The notes under the pieces: model-generated
Seen by the model: only the letters and a program-made list of their open reading frames with translations
Databases searched by the model: none
What the model was told of the DNA's origin: nothing
Program-made: the position numbers and the translations under genes
Shown here: one piece after another, positions 23,265 through 32,115 of the stretch
Layout: each line of letters starts with the position of its first letter
How positions within the stretch are numbered: the first letter of the stretch is position 1
Virus record (IMG/VR): IMGVR_UViG_3300033997_000310
Coordinates: 1 to 64,000 of that record
Source: a virus
Length of the DNA: 64,000 nucleotides
Direction: 5' to 3' (one strand)

Positions 23265-24956
23265 ATGAGCGACAATTCCAAGGACAAGGCGGACATCGCG
23301 GTCAAGTTTGAGCGCGAAGTTCTGCGCTGCGTGGACGGCCTGGCCGGCGCTGCGATTGACGGGCAGGGGGCCGCTGACCGGATCGGGTTCATCGACCATG
23401 TGATGAACCTGCGCAACACGGCTCGGCATACGGTTATCAACTACCCGATGCGGGACACGGACAGCGCCGCTCGCATCGCTGACCTGGAAACCCAGATCGC
23501 CAACAAGGACAAAGCGATTGCTACGGCGACTTCTGCGCTGCTGGCAGTGAAAACACCGGTAGACCAGCGCATCGAAACCCTGGCCCGCGAGAAGATGCAG
23601 GTCACGACGGTGCTGCGGGTGCTGGCCGACGAGGTTTTCGCGTCGGGACTGGTGCTGCCTGCCGACATTGAACAGCCGCGCGACGGCCTGTCACGCGCCT
23701 ACCACGATGCGCGGGAGATGCTGAATGGCCAGCCCGCTCACCCCGACGACATCGCCATCGACCGCTTCGCCGCCGCCATGAAGACGAAGATGGCCAAGAA
23801 GCGCGCCGATGGTCGCGGGGGCTGGGATGATCCGGCGCAATGCAGCACGGGCAGGCTGGCCGAGATGCTGGTCGATCACCTGCCAAAGGGCGACCCGGTC
23901 GATATTGCCAACTTCGCCATGATGCTTTTCCACCGCGATGGTGGAGGTCGGGCCCTGGAGCTGGCTGGCGATGCTGTTTGCATGGCTATCCAGCATGCAA
24001 AGAATTCGATCCACCTCTTCGTCCCCAACAGCGACTACCAGGATTTCCTGAAGCTGCGCGGGTGGGCGCAGGACAACGGCTGGCGCGGCTTCGGGATAAG
24101 CGGCTGCACCGCCCTGCAATACTGCCTGCGCGAGCTGACGGCGCGCGTCCGGCTGGAGGATGTGCCGAACCGGGCCGAGCAGCCCATGGCCATCATTCAC
24201 GACGACACGAAGGTCACGCTGGCCAGCTACTCCGACGGCCTGGACAGCATCGACCTGCATATCGTGGGCGTGGACGGAAAGTCACGCCGGCGCCGGTATA
24301 CGGCCGATGATATGAAGCCGGCCATCAACGACTTCACCAAGCCCATCCTGACCTGGAGCGATGGCGCCAAGGTCTTCGTCAGCAGCGTCAACAACGATCT
24401 GACGGACCTGCGGCTGCGCATTGTCTACCAGGATGGCGGCACGTCGATCCGGCGCTTTTTGATGGCCGACGACGCGGAGCGCGACACGGTTCCCGCCACC
24501 GCCATGCCGGCTGAAACCATCGCCTCCGCGCCCAAGCACATGACGCAGCAGGAATTCGGAAGTCTACGTCCTGGCGATGTAGTGCGGCGGGTCAAGGACG
24601 GGAAGACCGTCCGTATTCACAGCAGAAATTCGTGGAACGGATTCAGCGGGCACGCGGTTGATGATGGCTCGCCCTACGGCGTCAACCTGTATATCGGTTG
24701 GGCCTTGGTAAGTCGGGCCCGTGATGCTCAGCCTCACATGACCGAGAAGGAGTTCGACAACCTCCAGCCTGGGGATGTGGTTCTGGGTCTTCACAGCGGC
24801 AATGGCTATGTGATTGAGGCGCCAATCGAAGGTCCAAACGGCATCTACTACAGGGCTGTGCGCCGCACGCATGTGTCTAATCACCTGGAATGGGCCCTGG
24901 TCAGCAAGGCCACCCAGCCCCAGCCGCCGGTCTCCGGCACCAGCGACAACCTCTGA
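23265..24956 (+). CDS. Large phage protein with tandem GDVV modules
   Basis: 563 residues from MSDNSKDKAD. The N-terminal third is helical with a coiled coil (ADLETQIANKDKAIATAT). The middle contains AIDRFAAAMKTKMAKKRADGRGGW...LAEMLVDHLPKGDPVDIANFAMML, a segment seen in many phage proteins of unknown function. The C-terminus carries two related modules, each beginning EFxxLxPGDVV and ending IGWALVS or LEWALVS. First gene of the long rightward accessory operon. Function unknown. Confidence 0.6.
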   Translation: MSDNSKDKADIAVKFEREVLRCVDGLAGAAIDGQGAADRIGFIDHVMNLRNTARHTVINYPMRDTDSAARIADLETQIANKDKAIATATSALLAVKTPVDQRIETLAREKMQVTTVLRVLADEVFASGLVLPADIEQPRDGLSRAYHDAREMLNGQPAHPDDIAIDRFAAAMKTKMAKKRADGRGGWDDPAQCSTGRLAEMLVDHLPKGDPVDIANFAMMLFHRDGGGRALELAGDAVCMAIQHAKNSIHLFVPNSDYQDFLKLRGWAQDNGWRGFGISGCTALQYCLRELTARVRLEDVPNRAEQPMAIIHDDTKVTLASYSDGLDSIDLHIVGVDGKSRRRRYTADDMKPAINDFTKPILTWSDGAKVFVSSVNNDLTDLRLRIVYQDGGTSIRRFLMADDAERDTVPATAMPAETIASAPKHMTQQEFGSLRPGDVVRRVKDGKTVRIHSRNSWNGFSGHAVDDGSPYGVNLYIGWALVSRARDAQPHMTEKEFDNLQPGDVVLGLHSGNGYVIEAPIEGPNGIYYRAVRRTHVSNHLEWALVSKATQPQPPVSGTSDNL

Positions 24957-24970
24957 CCGGAGCGCAAAGC

Positions 24971-25837
24971 ATGACCGACAAGAACCGTCGCCGCTATGGC
25001 GACAACGACAAGCATTTCGGCCCATTCACCTTCTGTCGCCACGACAAGCACTGGACGATCAAAGGAATCGAACTGAATTCCGGTGGACAGGACGATGATG
25101 AAGATGATGGCCGCAACGGCTGTCACCTTCTTCTGCACACCGCATGGTGGACACTGATCCTGGAACTGCCGCGCATCGTGCGTCCGAAACGCAAGTGGGT
25201 CGATTGCTCGAAATGGAACGGTGCTGGCTCCGGATATTGGGCTGAGAACGGCCGCGTGTATGGCTTCACCGTCAGCGATGGCTATTTGTCCGTTAAGTAC
25301 GGCGTGCAGACCAACGACAGCAGCACGGATCAGTCATGGGGATGGCTCCTGCCATGGACGCAGTGGCGGTTCGTCCGACACAGCCTGTATGGCCTGTTGG
25401 GCGAGCATGTGTGGACCGAACTGGAGAAGGGTGCCAAGCGCGGCATTGACCGGTACGAAGCGCGGCGCGCGGCGGAAGACGCCGTGCCCAAGGCCCTTTT
25501 CTCCATCATCGACTTCGATGGCCAGAAGATCACCGCCACCACCCATATCGAGGAACGTGAATGGCGCTTCGGTGAGGGCTGGTTCAAGTGGCTCTCGCTG
25601 TTCCGCCGCCCAAAGATTCGCCGTAGCCTGTCCATCTCGTTCGACAAGGAAGTCGGTAAGTCCAAAGGTTCATGGAAGGGAGGGATGGTCGGCACCAGCA
25701 TCGACATGCTGCGTGGCGAACTGCATGAGGCTGCCTTCAGGCGCTTCTGTGCAGAGGAGCATCGCTCCAAGGAAGGTCGCTACAGGGTAACATTCGCCGG
25801 GCCGATATCACCGATGCCAGCCCCTGTAACCGCCTAA
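24971..25837 (+). CDS. Phage protein of unknown function
   Basis: 288 residues from MTDKNRRRYGDNDKHFG with GGAG upstream. Tryptophan-rich, with alternating basic and aromatic stretches (LLHTAWWTLILELPR, WGWLLPWTQWRFV). No enzymatic motif found. Probably a defined globular protein; no family recognised. Confidence 0.55.
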   Translation: MTDKNRRRYGDNDKHFGPFTFCRHDKHWTIKGIELNSGGQDDDEDDGRNGCHLLLHTAWWTLILELPRIVRPKRKWVDCSKWNGAGSGYWAENGRVYGFTVSDGYLSVKYGVQTNDSSTDQSWGWLLPWTQWRFVRHSLYGLLGEHVWTELEKGAKRGIDRYEARRAAEDAVPKALFSIIDFDGQKITATTHIEEREWRFGEGWFKWLSLFRRPKIRRSLSISFDKEVGKSKGSWKGGMVGTSIDMLRGELHEAAFRRFCAEEHRSKEGRYRVTFAGPISPMPAPVTA

Positions 25838-25849
25838 TCGGAGCGCACC

Positions 25850-26089
25850 ATGGACATCCTGATCATCGCCATCCAGATCGCCATATGGATTGGGTGCTAC
25901 TTCCTGGCCGGGAGTGTCGTAACCACTCTCATCCTGATTTTGTCCGATCAGTTCAATGGGCCGGACGTTTTATCGCCACTGAATATTCTGGTCACTATGG
26001 CTTTGTGGCCGCTGGCGTTCATCCTCGTGCTTGCTGGCCTTCACGATCACCTGATTGCCGCAATCAAACAACGCCACGGGTGGGCATGA
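25850..26089 (+). CDS. Small two-span membrane protein
   Basis: 79 residues with two hydrophobic helices (about 2-32 and 46-66) and a short basic C-terminus. GGAG upstream. Function unknown. Confidence 0.55.
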   Translation: MDILIIAIQIAIWIGCYFLAGSVVTTLILILSDQFNGPDVLSPLNILVTMALWPLAFILVLAGLHDHLIAAIKQRHGWA

Positions 26090-26208
26090 TGCACGCCTAC
26101 ATCTCCACCCGCCGGGCCGAAGCCCGCGCCATCCTCCGCAACCCGGCCAGCAGCGACAGCCTGCGCGCACTGGCCGCCCGGTTCCTCTTGCAATGGGGTG
26201 TTTTCTGA
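26086..26208 (+). CDS. 40-residue basic peptide
   Basis: Starts MMHAYISTRRAEARAIL; the ATGA overlap upstream and TGATG overlap downstream show it occupies a coupled slot in the operon. Amphipathic helix likely. Function unknown. Confidence 0.45.
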   Translation: MMHAYISTRRAEARAILRNPASSDSLRALAARFLLQWGVF

Positions 26209-26459
26209 TGCGCATGATAATGATCGCGGCCATGGCCGTTCTGCTGGCCGCATGCGGCGACCAGGACGTCGTCAGCAGACAAGTCGAGCCATTCGGTTTC
26301 CACGACGTAAAGTTCTCCAGCCTTCGTCAAGTATATGTCGATGGACAGCGGCGTATCTGTCGAGGCTTCACTGCGAAGTCAACCGCAGGAAAGGAGGTTT
26401 CCGGAGCTGCCTGTGCATCGGCGGGTGGGAATGGATTCTATCTTCACTTGGATGCATAG
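26208..26459 (+). CDS. Small lipoprotein
   Basis: 83 residues. N-terminal MRMIMIAAMAVLLAACGD is a lipoprotein signal with lipobox LAAC at about residues 18-21. The mature part has three more cysteines. It should be anchored in the host envelope. It could be an Rz1-like spanin or a superinfection-exclusion lipoprotein, but there is no Rz-like partner beside it. Confidence 0.6.
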   Translation: MRMIMIAAMAVLLAACGDQDVVSRQVEPFGFHDVKFSSLRQVYVDGQRRICRGFTAKSTAGKEVSGAACASAGGNGFYLHLDA

Positions 26460-26461
26460 AA

Positions 26462-26650
26462 ATGCCCACCGTCGCATCCCAGACCCAGGACATCATCGCC
26501 GCCATCGCCCGCCGCGCCGACACCCTGGAGCGGCTGGGATGCGATGAGACCATTGACCGGGCCGGCGGTCGCGCCACGTGCCCAACCCCCACCTTCTGCG
26601 CCGAAATCGGATGCTCCCGCGTCCGCACCCAACGAGACCGCAATGACTGA
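26462..26650 (+). CDS. Small phage protein of unknown function
   Basis: 62 residues starting MPTVASQTQDIIAAIARR, two bases after the previous stop and overlapping the next start. The C-terminal half has cysteines (ATCPTPTFCAEIGC) that could bind metal. No clear ribosome-binding site. Confidence 0.4.
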   Translation: MPTVASQTQDIIAAIARRADTLERLGCDETIDRAGGRATCPTPTFCAEIGCSRVRTQRDRND

Positions 26651-27884
26651 CATCTTCCCCGATCACTGGTCACCTATTCAGCTTCAGCGCGCCACCAAGA
26701 TCCTCAACTTTCTGGTCGCCGCTTGCCACGAAAAGCGCCGCTGCCCGCCAAACGTTGAAATGGCGTCCACGCTGGTCATGCCGGAAATCGCAGTAGGGCG
26801 AGTCCTGCGCGATATGAGCGATGCAGGCATCATTGAAGTGCTGATGTACGGCACCAACTGGCGCCAGATCATCATCAAGGCTGGATCAAATGCCGGGCAG
26901 AAGACCGCCTCTCCGCCGTCTGGTAATGGGCAGCCGCGGCCCTATTATGCGACCCCGGCTGACAAATCCGTCATCAATCTCGAAGCCGTCATGAAGGCCA
27001 CTTGTGAGGCGTTCAGCGTTGAAGACGCCGCGCTTGCCGGCCGCGATCGACAGCCGCCGCTGGTCATGGCCCGCAACGTGGCATGCTGGGTGGCGTATCG
27101 CGGGTTGGGCGTGCCTGCCGCGATGGTGGGAAAGCGTCTCAACCGCGACCAGACCACAATCATGATGACGGCAAAGGCTGGCGCCGAGGCTTCGCTCACT
27201 GACGACGGGTTCCGCGACATGCTGGAGCGTGTGTCGGTTGCGGCCTGCAGGGCCATCGGCACCGTGCCGCCGGCATTGCCAACCGCTGACAGTCGCGGCC
27301 AACCGGCGCCTTCACACCAGGGCACGCCGACGGCCGATCAGATCGTCAACGTCATCCGTCGCTGTGCTGCACGCGGGCATGCGCTCCCGGCCCTTAAGGA
27401 CTTCGCCAAGATTGCCGAGACTTCCGTCGGCTACACCAAGATCGTGCTGCTGCGAATGCTGTCCAATGGCGAGGCGTCGCTGCGGCACGATCCGGGGGAC
27501 AGCTTCTATCGCCTGAAGGACGGCACCGAGGCCCGCGTCACCAAGGACACGATCCCCTTTGAGCGGCCGAACATGGAGCCGCGCCCGATCCCTCAGGTTC
27601 GAGGTGTGACGCCGCTGTCACCAAAGACGGCGCCTGAAATCACCACCATTCGCCGCATCCAGGCGGACCAGGGCCCACTGCCGCCGGCTCGCACCTGCCA
27701 GTGGCTCGATGGCGAGCCGCGTGATCGGAACTTCTGCGGTGAGCCAAGCCAGCCGGGCAGCAGCTATTGCGCAGAGCATCACGCCCGGTGCTGGTACAAG
27801 GCGCCGGGCAAGGCAACGGGCAGCGTGGAGACCTTCCACCTGTTCAAGCAGCACAAGCCGTCAGGGAAAGACGCGCGGTTCTGA
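26643..27884 (+). CDS. DnaA-domain IV / winged-helix / GcrA-like fusion regulator
   Basis: 413 residues. Residues about 15-80 and 230-290 look like two winged helices. Residues about 112-180 (VMARNVACWVAYRGL...VGKRLNRDQTTIMMT) resemble the C-terminal DNA-binding domain of DnaA, with the RDQTT position matching DnaA RDHST. The C-terminus (CQWLDGEPRDRNFCGEP...YCAEHHARCWYK, about 352-385) has the Cys/His pattern of the cell-cycle regulator GcrA. It probably binds DNA and may modulate host or phage replication and cell-cycle transcription. Its exact job is inferred. Confidence 0.65.
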   Translation: MTDIFPDHWSPIQLQRATKILNFLVAACHEKRRCPPNVEMASTLVMPEIAVGRVLRDMSDAGIIEVLMYGTNWRQIIIKAGSNAGQKTASPPSGNGQPRPYYATPADKSVINLEAVMKATCEAFSVEDAALAGRDRQPPLVMARNVACWVAYRGLGVPAAMVGKRLNRDQTTIMMTAKAGAEASLTDDGFRDMLERVSVAACRAIGTVPPALPTADSRGQPAPSHQGTPTADQIVNVIRRCAARGHALPALKDFAKIAETSVGYTKIVLLRMLSNGEASLRHDPGDSFYRLKDGTEARVTKDTIPFERPNMEPRPIPQVRGVTPLSPKTAPEITTIRRIQADQGPLPPARTCQWLDGEPRDRNFCGEPSQPGSSYCAEHHARCWYKAPGKATGSVETFHLFKQHKPSGKDARF

Positions 27885-27920
27885 CATTGTCGGCGGAATG
27901 TCGTTGCTGCGTCGGCGGCA

Positions 27921-27955
27921 ATGAGATAATCTCATAATCGTTACGGCTATATGCA
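27921..27955 (+). promoter_or_regulatory. Operator-like dyad with extended -10 (copy d)
   Basis: A perfect dyad ATGAGAT-A-ATCTCAT (27921-27935) contains TGA-GATAAT, an extended -10. A half-site ATATGCA follows at 27949-27955. It matches the early promoter set at 2240, 6899 and 16658 and may give the RNA ligase gene an additional promoter. Confidence 0.5.
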
Positions 27956-27972
27956 ATTGGGGGGGCAGCGCT

Positions 27973-28680
27973 ATGGCGCATGAACGCAACAAGCCGCTTG
28001 GGCGCAAAGCCTATGGATCAATCGCCCACCTTCCCGGCAGTCGCATGGGGCCGGCAGACCATCACTGTCACGCGGGACAAGAGGCGATCTGCTTGATGAA
28101 GGCCCGCGACAAGCATGATCGGATTATCGTCACCGAAAAGCTGGACGGCAGCAATGTTGCTGTCGCCAAGGTCAATGGGGAAATCATGGCCCTTGGCCGC
28201 GCTGGCTTCCTGGCATCGTCATCGCCGTATGAGCAGCATCATTTTTTCGCGGCATGGGTTGATCGCAACCGCGACATTTTTTCTTCCCTGCTGAAGAATG
28301 GCGAGCGCGTCAACGGCGAATGGCTGGCCCTTGCACACGGCACCAGATACCAGCTTCCGCACGAGCCCTTTGTAGCTTTCGACATGATGGTCGGGGCTGT
28401 GCGGCTGCCCTGGGATGAAACCGCCAATCGGTGCCGTGAGCATGACATCGTGCTGCCCAGAGTCCTGAGCGATGGGCCGCCCTTCAACATGGATCAAATG
28501 CTGTCCGTGCTCGACGACAGCCCGCATGGCCCTCTCGACCCTGTTGAGGGCGCCGTATGGCGCGTCGAGCGCAAGGGTGCATTCGACTTCATGGCGAAGT
28601 GGGTGCGGCCTGACAAGCAAGACGGCAAGTACCTCACCGACATCACTGGCCACGAGCCGATCTGGCATTGGAGGCCGTAA
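27973..28680 (+). CDS. RNA ligase-family nucleotidyltransferase
   Basis: 235 residues. Motif I is EKLDGSN with the adenylated lysine at about residue 56. Later motifs are FVAFDMM (IIIa), EGAVWRVER (IV) and AKWVRPD (V). This is the catalytic core of Rnl2-type RNA ligases, which seal nicks via an enzyme-AMP intermediate. It lacks an obvious extra domain. With phage tRNA genes in the same genome, repair of tRNAs cut by host defence nucleases is a reasonable role, but that is inferred. Confidence 0.82.
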   Translation: MAHERNKPLGRKAYGSIAHLPGSRMGPADHHCHAGQEAICLMKARDKHDRIIVTEKLDGSNVAVAKVNGEIMALGRAGFLASSSPYEQHHFFAAWVDRNRDIFSSLLKNGERVNGEWLALAHGTRYQLPHEPFVAFDMMVGAVRLPWDETANRCREHDIVLPRVLSDGPPFNMDQMLSVLDDSPHGPLDPVEGAVWRVERKGAFDFMAKWVRPDKQDGKYLTDITGHEPIWHWRP

Positions 28681-29426
28681 TGTCCTTCACCGTCCACTGC
28701 GGCGACTGCCGAACCATCATGCCACAGCATGGCCCGTTCGACATGATCGTCGCCGACCCGCCCTATGGCGACACCAGCCTGGAATGGGACCGTCACGTTG
28801 ATGGCTGGGAGGCGGTCGCCGCCTCTTGCCTCAAGCCAACTGGTTCCATGTGGGTGTTTGGCTCCATGCGGTTCTTCATGGCGACAGCGGACAGGTTCCG
28901 CGCCGCCGGGTTCCGCATGGCGCAGGACATCGTGTGGGAGAAGCAGAACGGCAGTGGATTTGCCGCCGACCGGTTCAAGCGCGTGCATGAACATGCGGTG
29001 CAATTCTATCTTGCCAATGCAGCATGGGGTGATGTGTTCAACGAGGTGCAGAGGCAGAAATACAGCGGACCTGACAAGCATGTTCGCCGTCGGCTTGCTC
29101 ACAGGGGTGACCATGTGGGCGCCATTGGACAGACTGGATATATTGATGACGGCACCAGGATTGTTCGCTCAGTGGTTCACGCGAGCAACCTTCAGGGGAA
29201 GGCTATCCACCCCACCGAGAAGCCATCTCCGCTGCTGGAAATCCTGATTCGGACCTCATGCCCGCCCGGCGGGCTGGTGGGCGATTTCTTCGCTGGAAGT
29301 GGTGCCGCTGGCGAAGCGTGCGCCATCTCTGGCCGCAACTACATTGGAACCGAAATCGATCCAGAGATGGCTGAGAAAGCGCGTGCGAGGCTTTCGCAGA
29401 ACCTGTTCTCAAGGGCTGCTGAATAG
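28680..29426 (+). CDS. DNA methyltransferase, beta class
   Basis: 248 residues. Catalytic motif IV DPPYGD near residue 30 precedes the AdoMet motif FFAGSGAAGE near residue 205, the order of beta-class N6-adenine or N4-cytosine methyltransferases. The typical HPTEKP segment is present. No restriction enzyme partner adjoins it, so it is an orphan methylase that probably protects phage DNA or mimics a host methylase. The ATG overlaps the preceding TAA by one base. Confidence 0.88.
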   Translation: MSFTVHCGDCRTIMPQHGPFDMIVADPPYGDTSLEWDRHVDGWEAVAASCLKPTGSMWVFGSMRFFMATADRFRAAGFRMAQDIVWEKQNGSGFAADRFKRVHEHAVQFYLANAAWGDVFNEVQRQKYSGPDKHVRRRLAHRGDHVGAIGQTGYIDDGTRIVRSVVHASNLQGKAIHPTEKPSPLLEILIRTSCPPGGLVGDFFAGSGAAGEACAISGRNYIGTEIDPEMAEKARARLSQNLFSRAAE

Positions 29427-29435
29427 GGGGAGTTG

Positions 29436-29789
29436 ATGGGAGACTCGGTTTTCATCATCCAGCGCACGGACTATCGCGACGCCTTCAATGCGGCTGAAAA
29501 GGCACTCGCGGCTTGCGGCATGAGCCTCGGTGCCATGCAGGCTGGCGATCCGGCCGGCATCATGTTCGGCGACTGGTCAATCCAGAAGTGGCGCAACCTG
29601 CGCCAGCATCATCGCCGCGATCTTCACGGCGTGCTGACCGGTGCTCGTGGCAGCAATACCATGACCATCACGATCAGGGGCGATGCCATTGCGTCGGTAA
29701 AGGGCCTGCGCGAAGCCGTGGATGCGCTTCGTGTCCTGTTGCTCACGAGCGATGCGAACCGGCGGGGTGAGCATCATGACGCCGCATAA
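29436..29789 (+). CDS. Phage protein of unknown function
   Basis: 117 residues from MGDSVFIIQRTDYRD; GGGGGAG precedes the start. N-terminal mixed region and a C-terminal segment with beta strand plus helix (TMTITIRGDAIASVKGLREAVDALRVLL). No family recognised. Confidence 0.55.
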   Translation: MGDSVFIIQRTDYRDAFNAAEKALAACGMSLGAMQAGDPAGIMFGDWSIQKWRNLRQHHRRDLHGVLTGARGSNTMTITIRGDAIASVKGLREAVDALRVLLLTSDANRRGEHHDAA

Positions 29790-30207
29790 ACAGCGCCTCG
29801 CCCACCGACCATCGCAGGGCCTCTATGGCGACTGCCACCGGACTTGCATTGCGTGCCTGCTGGACGTCGATCCGGCGGATGTGCCGCATCCATATGCCGG
29901 CGGCATGCTTGATGCGGACGAAGCCAACGCCGTCATCGACTCATGGCTGGGCAGCCTGTACGGCCTGCGACAAGTCCATTTCGCCTACCACGGAGAAATG
30001 GACCGCCAGCAAGTTCTGGACACCGTGAAGCACTTCAATCCGGGGCTGGCATTCATCCTGGGCGGAAGCAGCCGCAACGGCGTCGGTCACCTCGTCATCG
30101 CCCGCGACGGAGAGATCATTCACGACCCATCGCAGGACGATTCCGGGATCGTCGGACCGGCTCCGGATGGCTTCTGGTGGGTCACCATTCTGGCGAGGGC
30201 AACATGA
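29776..30207 (+). CDS. Papain-like-fold phage protein (GDCHRTC type)
   Basis: 143 residues. YGDCHRTCIACLLDVDPADVPH at the N-terminus and GVGHLVIARDGEIIHDPS in the second half form a cysteine/histidine pair in the order of C39/papain-like folds. Many phages encode such proteins, annotated as hypothetical. Peptidase activity is possible, not shown. It overlaps the preceding gene by 14 bases. Confidence 0.6.
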   Translation: MTPHKQRLAHRPSQGLYGDCHRTCIACLLDVDPADVPHPYAGGMLDADEANAVIDSWLGSLYGLRQVHFAYHGEMDRQQVLDTVKHFNPGLAFILGGSSRNGVGHLVIARDGEIIHDPSQDDSGIVGPAPDGFWWVTILARAT

Positions 30208-30740
30208 ACCGCGCCGATATCGCCCTGCGCACGGCCCTGATGCGCAACGCCTACGCAGTGCCATTCATCGAGGCCGCTTTCCTGCCGCGACTGTGCTGGG
30301 GAATCGTGCGGTCCATAAAGCTGCATCCTGGCATTGATCCGGAGACTGCGAATACAGCCAGCCACATCATGGCATGCTTGGAACCGGCATGGATCGTGCC
30401 TATGGCCGCTATGGACCAGCGGCGCGCGAAACAGGCATTCAGCCTCTTGGTCGACACGATCAAGATTACCACCGATCAGTTCGCCGTCGGCGAGCATCGC
30501 AAGCTGGCGACGTGGGGCGCCACCATGGTCTTCCACCTGGGGGCAGCGCTGATCGACGCCGGCTATATGGCGCCGCTGGAGAAGGGCACTCCGCTCCAAG
30601 CTGGCATCGACGGCACGCTGCTGTGCGTGTCGGAGGCGGATCAGGAATTGTTCATGGCCCCGGCCCGCAAGCATGCGCGGCGGGTGCTGCTCCACCTCCA
30701 GGCGTTGGGCCTCTACAAGACACCGAGGTTCACGGCATGA
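30204..30740 (+). CDS. Helical phage protein of unknown function
   Basis: 178 residues from MNRADIALRTALMRN; strongly helical throughout, ending in a basic segment (APARKHARRVLLHLQAL). ATGA overlap at both ends. No family recognised. Confidence 0.55.
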   Translation: MNRADIALRTALMRNAYAVPFIEAAFLPRLCWGIVRSIKLHPGIDPETANTASHIMACLEPAWIVPMAAMDQRRAKQAFSLLVDTIKITTDQFAVGEHRKLATWGATMVFHLGAALIDAGYMAPLEKGTPLQAGIDGTLLCVSEADQELFMAPARKHARRVLLHLQALGLYKTPRFTA

Positions 30741-31519
30741 CCAAGGCAGCCCGCACCAAGGACATTGACCTGCGTCTGTTCATCACGCACCAGCTACTGG
30801 CCTCCGGGATCAAGCGCGAGGACATCCGCCACGAGATTACCCTGGATCAGGCCAGCAGCGATGGCCGCGCCGACATGGTCGTGCTCGATGATCGCTGGCT
30901 GACCGGGATCGAACTGAAGTCGGGCAGCGACAAGCTGGATCGGTGTGCGACGCAGGCGGGCCAGTACGCGGCGCGGTTTGATCAGTCCATCTTGGTGGCT
31001 GATGTTCGTTTGAGGCCGCCAATGGTTGAATATCAGTCGACAGCATGGGATCGCGCTGAAAGGCGAAACGTTGACGTGGTGCGGCAGCGAAACCCGAGCA
31101 ACGATACCGGATTTCCCAGCTTGTATGCGGTCGAGCGCAACGCTGAGACTGGCGCGATTGAGTTTGTGCGTGACCAGAAATGGGGATGCGGCCTCAATGT
31201 AGGCGCGCCATGGCAAGAAAATGCTAAATTGGAGCGCGAGCAACGCCGTGGTCATGCGCCTATCGTGCTTGGCTCCATGATGTCACTGCTTTGGGCGGAT
31301 GAGGTCCGCGCCGTTGCATGTCAACTGGTCGCAGATGGCAAGATACCACCCGCTCCCGGGCCGCAACGCTGCGTCGTCATCCCGCATTTGCAAGAGCGTG
31401 CCAGCGTCGCCATGGTGCGCCCGCTGATCGTGCAGCGGCTCCGCACGCGGCGACTCAACAAATGGGAGGAGGCCTTCTGGCGCACCTTCGACGCACAGGT
31501 CCAGGGGGAAGCGGCATGA
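30737..31519 (+). CDS. PD-(D/E)XK-family nuclease-like protein
   Basis: 260 residues. GRADMVVLDDRWLTGIELKSGSDKL (around residues 38-62) gives the D...ExK core of PD-(D/E)XK nucleases, followed by a helix with Q (CATQAGQYAARF) as in sce7726-like and resolvase-like members. The rest is a helical extension without a known domain. It could be a DNA repair, recombination or anti-host nuclease. It is neighboured by two DNA methyltransferase genes but not directly paired with either. Confidence 0.65.
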   Translation: MTKAARTKDIDLRLFITHQLLASGIKREDIRHEITLDQASSDGRADMVVLDDRWLTGIELKSGSDKLDRCATQAGQYAARFDQSILVADVRLRPPMVEYQSTAWDRAERRNVDVVRQRNPSNDTGFPSLYAVERNAETGAIEFVRDQKWGCGLNVGAPWQENAKLEREQRRGHAPIVLGSMMSLLWADEVRAVACQLVADGKIPPAPGPQRCVVIPHLQERASVAMVRPLIVQRLRTRRLNKWEEAFWRTFDAQVQGEAA

Positions 31520-31725
31520 CCGAAGATTCCATCTCCGTAATCCCAGCACCCAGCGGTTGGTCAGTCCGCCGCCGCGGTGCTGCCCGCGCCATCCGGACCT
31601 TCAAGCGAAACGAGCGCGTGCTGGCCATCGTCTTTGCTGCCCGGCTATCGGAGCGGATGAAGCTGGACCTGTACGTCTTTACGACGGACGGGCAGATTGA
31701 GGCGAAGGTGCCGGCCGATGCGTGA
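31516..31725 (+). CDS. Small basic protein
   Basis: 69 residues from MTEDSISVIPAPSGWSV; basic in the middle (RRRGAARAIRTFKRNER), then a hydrophobic strand. ATGA coupled to the nuclease gene. Function unknown. Confidence 0.5.
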   Translation: MTEDSISVIPAPSGWSVRRRGAARAIRTFKRNERVLAIVFAARLSERMKLDLYVFTTDGQIEAKVPADA

Positions 31726-31924
31726 CAAGACGCATCACCCAGAAACCATTCACCGCCTGCGAACGATGCTCGCGGCTTGGTGCGGCGGCCCGCTGTCCGT
31801 GAAGCAGATGGCGCGGCTTACCGGCCTGACCGTCACCCATCCATTCCAGAACGCGGTCATTTCGCTGTACCGTACCGGAGAAATCGAGCGCGTGGCGCGC
31901 GGGGAATATCGGAGGAAGCTGTGA
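31718..31924 (+). CDS. Small winged-helix protein
   Basis: 68 residues from MRDKTHHPETIHRLRTML. The segment GPLSVKQMARLTGLTVTHPFQNAVISLYRTGEIERV fits a compact winged helix that could act as a small transcription factor. Overlaps its neighbours by 8 and 4 bases. Confidence 0.55.
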   Translation: MRDKTHHPETIHRLRTMLAAWCGGPLSVKQMARLTGLTVTHPFQNAVISLYRTGEIERVARGEYRRKL

Positions 31925-32115
31925 AGGTTGGAGATCGCCTGACCTATGTGGATCCACACCGACCGGACGACGCCACGTCTGGTGAGATCACCGACATCTT
32001 CGACGGGCCGGACGGCCAGCCCGCGTCATGCGTCGTGAAGGGCGATGACGGCCTGTGGCACGCCATCAACCTCACGCTCTGCACCATCAAGGACGGCAAG
32101 GAGGCCCTGCATTGA
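31921..32115 (+). CDS. Small beta-rich protein with GTG start
   Basis: 64 residues starting with GTG in a GTGA overlap; GGAGGAAG lies upstream, confirming it. Sequence VGDRLTYVDPHRPDDATSG...GEITDIFDGPDG looks like a small SH3-type or KOW-like barrel. Function unknown. Confidence 0.55.
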   Translation: MKVGDRLTYVDPHRPDDATSGEITDIFDGPDGQPASCVVKGDDGLWHAINLTLCTIKDGKEALH

